Shown: in pieces, positions 7,266 to 12,793 of the stretch
How positions within the stretch are numbered: position 1 is the first letter of the stretch
Layout of the letters: each line of letters begins with the position of its first letter
DNA from: Chrysochromulina parva
Taxonomy: Eukaryota; Haptophyta; Prymnesiales; Chrysochromulinaceae
NCBI GenBank assembly: GCA_002887195.1
Contig: PJAB01001697.1
Location: forward strand, 1 to 12,799
Reading direction: 5' to 3'
Length of the DNA stretch: 12,799 nucleotides
Made by a program: the position numbers and the translations under genes
The notes under the pieces: model-generated
Told to the model about the DNA's origin: nothing
What the model saw: only the letters and a program-made list of their open reading frames with translations
Database searches by the model: none

Positions 7266-10200
7266 GCTGCTACCGGCGCCACGCGCCGTGTCGGCGCCAC
7301 CAGGTTCGGAAGCCCCGGCGGCGGCAGCTGCGGCGGTGGCGCCCATGTACTCTGTAGAGGCGGCAGCGTTGATGGCATTGTCGAGGGCGGCCTTGATCTC
7401 GAGCGCCGAGATCACCTCCTCTGTGGGGACCGCTTGGTCGATGTCAATCGACGTGTCGTGCCCCATACGGTAGCCATCCCGCTTGCCCTGGTGCAACCAA
7501 AACGGTCGTAAGTCGTCCACGCCGGCAGTGCGTTCAATCTGCCCTCCCCCGAGCAGCGGCAACGCGGATCCGGGGCTCGGCTCGAGGACAAACTTGACTG
7601 TCGAGCGTCGCGCGCTCGCTACTCCACGCCGCGAGAGCGCCACCGCTCCAAACCAGCCACCCGCATGTCGCACCTCGAGCGTCGCCCCTTCAGGCAAGGC
7701 ATCCAGCCACCCGATCGGCGGCGCGGGCGGCACGGCACGTACAAAGCCAGGTGGCACCACCACCTCGTACGCGTCCTCATTTGGAGTGCCCCGAACAGAC
7801 GCGAGCTCAGCCGCGAGCTGCGGCACCCGTAACGGTTCGGGCAGCGGCAAGATGCGCACCTGATGATGAGGGAGGCCATCAGACGTCCTCAGTGATCATC
7901 AAGAGGCCATCCAGAGGCCATCAGGGGCAGAGGCGAGATGCGCACGAGCTGATCCTTCCATCCGTCCACCTCGCTCTTCCTCTTGCCCTTCTTCTTCTTG
8001 AAACCGGTCACGATGCCCAGCCGCCACGAGCCCGCACCGCTCGGTTCGATGGGCGAGTATTCGATCAGCTGATCCTGGACCACCTGATGAGGGAGGCAAT
8101 CAATGGCTCCATCAGAGGTGATCGGAGGTCATCAGAGGTGATCAGAGGTGATCGGAGGTGATAGAGGTGATCAAGAGGTGATCAGAGGCCATCAAGAGGG
8201 CATCAAGAGGTCATCACCTCGGGCCACACGCCGGGGGGCTCGCGCGTCAGCTGAGGCTCCAGCGAGGCGCGCGCGCCGCCGCCCGCGGCCGGTGCGCTGC
8301 CCTGCTCGTACTCGGGCGGCACGACGAGATTGCCGTCCGCATCGTAGAGCAAGGCCTCCTTATGTCGATGGTCGAGGCGCATGCGCAGCTTGAAGCCGCT
8401 GTAGCCGGCGCCATCGAGGACTTCCTTTTTGGGTGCGCCACCCGACTTGCGCTCCTTTTTAGGCAAGTCGACGGCGGCGGTAGAGACGTGGTGGACGGGC
8501 ACGGCGAGCGGAGGCTCGCCATTCGGGCCGGCGACCGGACCGCGCCACTCCTCAACCTCGAGATCAAGCATCTCGATCACGCCGTCCACCACGTACCTGT
8601 GGGGAAACGCGAGGGGGCGCCGTGGTGAGCACATGCATGCACCTGGCCGGTCGCCGTCCATCAGCATACCGAATCTTGTGCTTCTGCACGTCGGGCATGT
8701 ACATGATCACGCTCGCCATGTACCACGCGTTGTCGAGCGGCCAGTGCACCTCAATGTACCCTCCTTCGAGCTCCGCGCCCGACTTGGGCTTCTTGGACGC
8801 GAGGCTCTTGGGCGCCATGATGGCCGCTGGCTGCCACAGAAGCCCCCCCCACTCGCCGAGCTTCACCTCGTACGGCGTCGAGTCGCGTCCGATGCGCGCA
8901 TACCTAATGAGGGAGGCCATCAAGAGGCCATCAATCAAGAGGCCATCAAGAGGCACTCAGAGGCCATCAAGAGGCCTTTGTGGTTCGTCAGCCCGATGCG
9001 CGCATACCCAATCTCAAACAGCGACGCCGCATAGGGCGGCTGGCCCGGCTGCAGCGGGATGACCTGCGCCGCCTTCGCCTCCTCCGAATCGAGCGCGGGC
9101 GCGCCGCGGAGCCAGCCACCGGGAAAGCGATGACACCATGTCCAAAACGGGCGGAGCGCCGTCTCGAGCACCCGGTGGTCCTGCCCGCCTCCCAGGTAGC
9201 GCACGTGATAGTACGTGGTGCCCTTGAGCACCTCCTTGCTCCGGAGCGTCACCGTCCACCAGCCGTCGCCGTGCCGTAGCTCGAGAGTGTTCGCAAACTC
9301 ATCCTCGGCTGAGTACTCATCCAACCACGACGCATGGCCCTCGCGTGGCGGCGGCGGCGGCGGCGGCAGCGGGCGCAGTTGGGTAAGTTGCACCCACTCG
9401 GTGAGCGATCCTTTGCCGCCCTCCTCCGCCAGATCGTGGTACTTGATTTGCGCCTTGGAGCCATGCTTGGCGTGGTGGCGCACCTGATGAGGGAGGCAAT
9501 CAGAGGTCATCAGAGCTGATCAAAGGTCATCAGTTTGATGAGCGCCTTGGAGCCGAGAACCACGAGCCAAGTAGGCAATCAGAGGTCATCAGAGCTCGCA
9601 CCTGAGCCACCTCTCCCGAGAACCACGAGCCAAGCAGCCCCTCCTCAAACTGCGTCGCCTCGACGGCCATCCCCTCGACGATCAGCTCCTTGAGCGGCGG
9701 ACCCGCGCTCGCCTGGGCTCGAATCTCGCCAATCTTGAACGCGAGGCGCTTCTCCTCACTCTCAGCGTCCCGGTTGTGCGCATTCGCCTGCTTGCGAGAG
9801 AAGGTGGGCTCCCAGCCGTTGGCCCCAAACGCGTACCCGAAACGGTCAAAGAGCCACCACGGCCGCATCTTGGCCATGCATTCGGCCGCGCTCACTGTGA
9901 GCAGCGTGCCATGCGGCACGATCTTGAGCCGGTACACGACCCCATCGTCACCTGCCTTTTTAGGCTTCCAATCCTTAACGCCTTCGGGGTACCAGATCGT
10001 CGCCTGCCCCTTCTCCTTGACGACCCATGTGCGACCGTCGCCGCCTTGCCGCTTGGTGCCCGGAGCAAACTGGCCCGGTGGCGCGTCGGGTGGCTCCTCA
10101 TTGCCCTGCAGTACTCGAGCGAGCGCCCGTACAATCAGTGGCCATCAGTGGCCATCAGTGGCCATCAGTGGTCATCAGTGGTCATCAGTGGCCATCAGTG

Positions 10201-12713
10201 GCCATCAGTGGTCGTCAGTGGTCATCAGTGGCCATCAGTGGCCATCAGTGGTCGTCAGTGGTCATCAGTGGTCATCAGTGGTCATCAGTGGTCATCAGTG
10301 GTCATCAGTGGTCATCAGTGGTCATCACCTCTTCGGAATAGATGCCGATCAAGTCCGCGTCCCACCAGCCCTTGCCCCCCTGGTCGTCCGCACTCTCGGC
10401 CTTTGGCTCATCAGGGTCTTCGAGAGCGTAGAGCACCTCGACGCAAGAGCCCGGCGTGAGCTTGCGAAGCCAGGCCGTCTTCAGACCGAATTGCACGCCC
10501 TTCGGGGGTATCGGGCGCACCGCCCAATAATCGACCCAATCGGTGAGCTTCTTGCCGGGAGTCTCCTCGTCATCAAAGTCCACGTACTCGATCTCGCACC
10601 GTCGATTGATGGGGTCGCACTGCAGAATCTTGACCAGCCAGCGGGAGGACTCGAACTCTTCGCCGAACTCGAGGCCGGCGCGCACCTCGACCATCTCCCC
10701 CTGGACCACCGACTCGCGATAGCCGGCGGCGCCGAGCTGAGCGAGCGCCTCCTGCTGCGCCGCCATCAGCGCCTGCTCCTGCAGCAGCATCGCCTCTTTG
10801 AGGGTGAGCGTCACCGCCTTCGCCTCGCCCATGCGCAGCGTAGGCACAAAGGCCGGCACGCCGCCCTTGAAAAAGTTCTTGCCCTCACGCCCGCGCGACT
10901 TGCCCCACATGCCAACGAGCACGTCACCCTCTTTCAGGTCGCCGCTGCCCTCGGCCGCGCCGTCGTGAGCGCCGTCGTGCGCGCCGTCGTGCGCGCCGTC
11001 GTGCGCGCCGTCGTGCGCGCCGTCCTGCGCGCCCGGAGCGCCGCCGTCCTCGTGAGCGCCCTCATGAGCGCCGTCCTGAGCGCCTCCCATGGACTGCTTC
11101 TTCTTGCCCTGCTTCGTCAGCTGGTTGCCACCCTTGCGCTTCCACACCCAGAGAGGACGCAGCGCCGCGGCGGGCACCTCGTCGTGCTCATTGACGAACT
11201 TGAGCGCCTTGACGGCGAACTTTGCATTCCGGAGCAGCTCGAGCGGCGGCATCGGACGTTCATACCTCTCCTCCTTCGAGAGTGACTTGCGCCTGTCGCC
11301 AGGCTTGCCCTCCGCGCCGCCCGCCGCGCCTTCGGCCGCCACGACAGCGCCATCCGCCGCCGTACTGAGCGCGCCCTCGGCATCGCCCGCGGACGCGCCG
11401 TCCTGAGCGCCCGCGGACGCAGCTGCGGGCTTCTCCTGCAGCACCGGGTTGACAATCATGACGACCTGCCACCAGCCGCCCAGGTAGTGCATCTCGAGGG
11501 TGTCACCCGCCTCGCAGTTCCCTAATGAGCTCGCATGCTCTGCGGGGAGCCGAGAGGGGCGAGGGCGCTGTGGTGAGCACTTGCATGCAAGGCAGGTCCA
11601 CAGTGGCAATCAACGTCAATTAACGTACCTGGGATGAGCTCGAGAGGTGCCCCGTTCTCTCCGGTCAGCACGGGTGGCACGGGACGTATGTTGGAGATCT
11701 TGACGTCCTCTTCGGTCCCTTTCCACAGCCGCTTCACATCCTCCTCGCCGCCCTCGACCTCCATCGGCGCCGACGACGACGACGCGGCGGCCGCCGGCGC
11801 ACGTGCGCCCGGCTGGGCGCCCGCACGCTCGCTCGTGTACTGCACGCGCACGGTGCCCTTGGGGAGCACTTCCTTGATCGTGGCCATGTACCACGCGCCG
11901 TCGAAGCCGGTATTGTCCTTTTGACGAACCTCGACGAGCTCGCCTGGGACGAGCTTCAGGATCGGATCGCAATAGTCGTTGAGCACCACCGGCTTCATCT
12001 TCTTCTCCTTCTTCTCCTTGTCATCCTTGAGCTTGCCTTTCTTCTTCACCTCCTCGTATCCGGTGCGAAGCTCGGCCACCGCCACGACCACCTGCGCCTG
12101 CTTGAGGTCGCCAATGGACTCGATGTGCGCGACGGGCACCGTGTCGGCCACGTCGAGCGAGCCCGCGGGCACGAGCGCCGTCGCCGACGACGATTCTGCC
12201 GGCTCGGTGGTGGATGTGACGGCCGTCGTTGTCGCGCTGCCGTCCTCGAGCGCCGTTTTGGTGAACGTCTCCACGTGCCCGATAAGCTCATACAGCCACT
12301 CGGCCACCTCGACCGCCGCGCCCATCCGCTTGTCATAGTCCTTGCGCGTCGAGTCGACCTTGCACGAGCCGAGGGAGATGCGATGGAACCGTCGATCATC
12401 CTTCTCGGCCCGAGGCCACGGGCGCGACGAGTACTTTTTGCCCAGCTCGGCTGCGACCCCCGCCACGTACCGCGAGAAGACCAGGGCGGCCTGTTTGACC
12501 TCCTTGTAGTAGCCAAGGTCGGCCTGCCCGGGGGCCACCACGCCAAAGTGCGCAATCGCCGGGTGGTAAAAGATCCCCTGACAGCCCGTCTCCGCCTTTG
12601 GATTCGCATGCACTTGCAGCGACGAGTCGTCGCCGTCGAAGGCCGTGTTGAGCAACCACGTATTGTCGGGCGCGCTCGCGCCGTCGTGGGTGGCGCATCC
12701 GACACCCGCGCGT

Positions 12714-12793
<80 letters not shown>

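Noticed and set aside
6120..7511. Plus-strand open frame rich in His, Arg and Ala with GHQR repeats
   Set aside because: It is antisense to exons 8-10 and intron 8. Its composition is explained by GGC/GCC runs read out of frame, and no domain is visible.
10131..10327. Possible CRISPR array
   Set aside because: The units are 10 bp, directly adjacent and without spacers, inside a eukaryotic intron. It is a simple tandem repeat.
4709..10328. Repeat blocks as autonomous transposons
   Set aside because: No transposase, reverse transcriptase or long terminal repeats are present; the blocks are 73-223 bp and fit exactly between exons. At most they are non-autonomous, introner-like elements.
9690..11285. 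Long plus-strand open frame with repeated GHQWSSVV-type peptide
   Set aside because: It lies antisense to exons 2 and 3, which carry recognisable Agenet modules, and its repeats come from the 10-bp array in intron 2. A 10-bp unit without stops on one strand stays open automatically. The Arg/Ala/Leu-rich rest is typical of a GC-rich shadow frame.
11522..11624. Continuation of exon 1 through intron 1 to the TAG at 11522-11524
   Set aside because: The read-through peptide (LIDVDCHCG onward) bears no similarity to the modules, whereas splicing restores the expected B module in phase.
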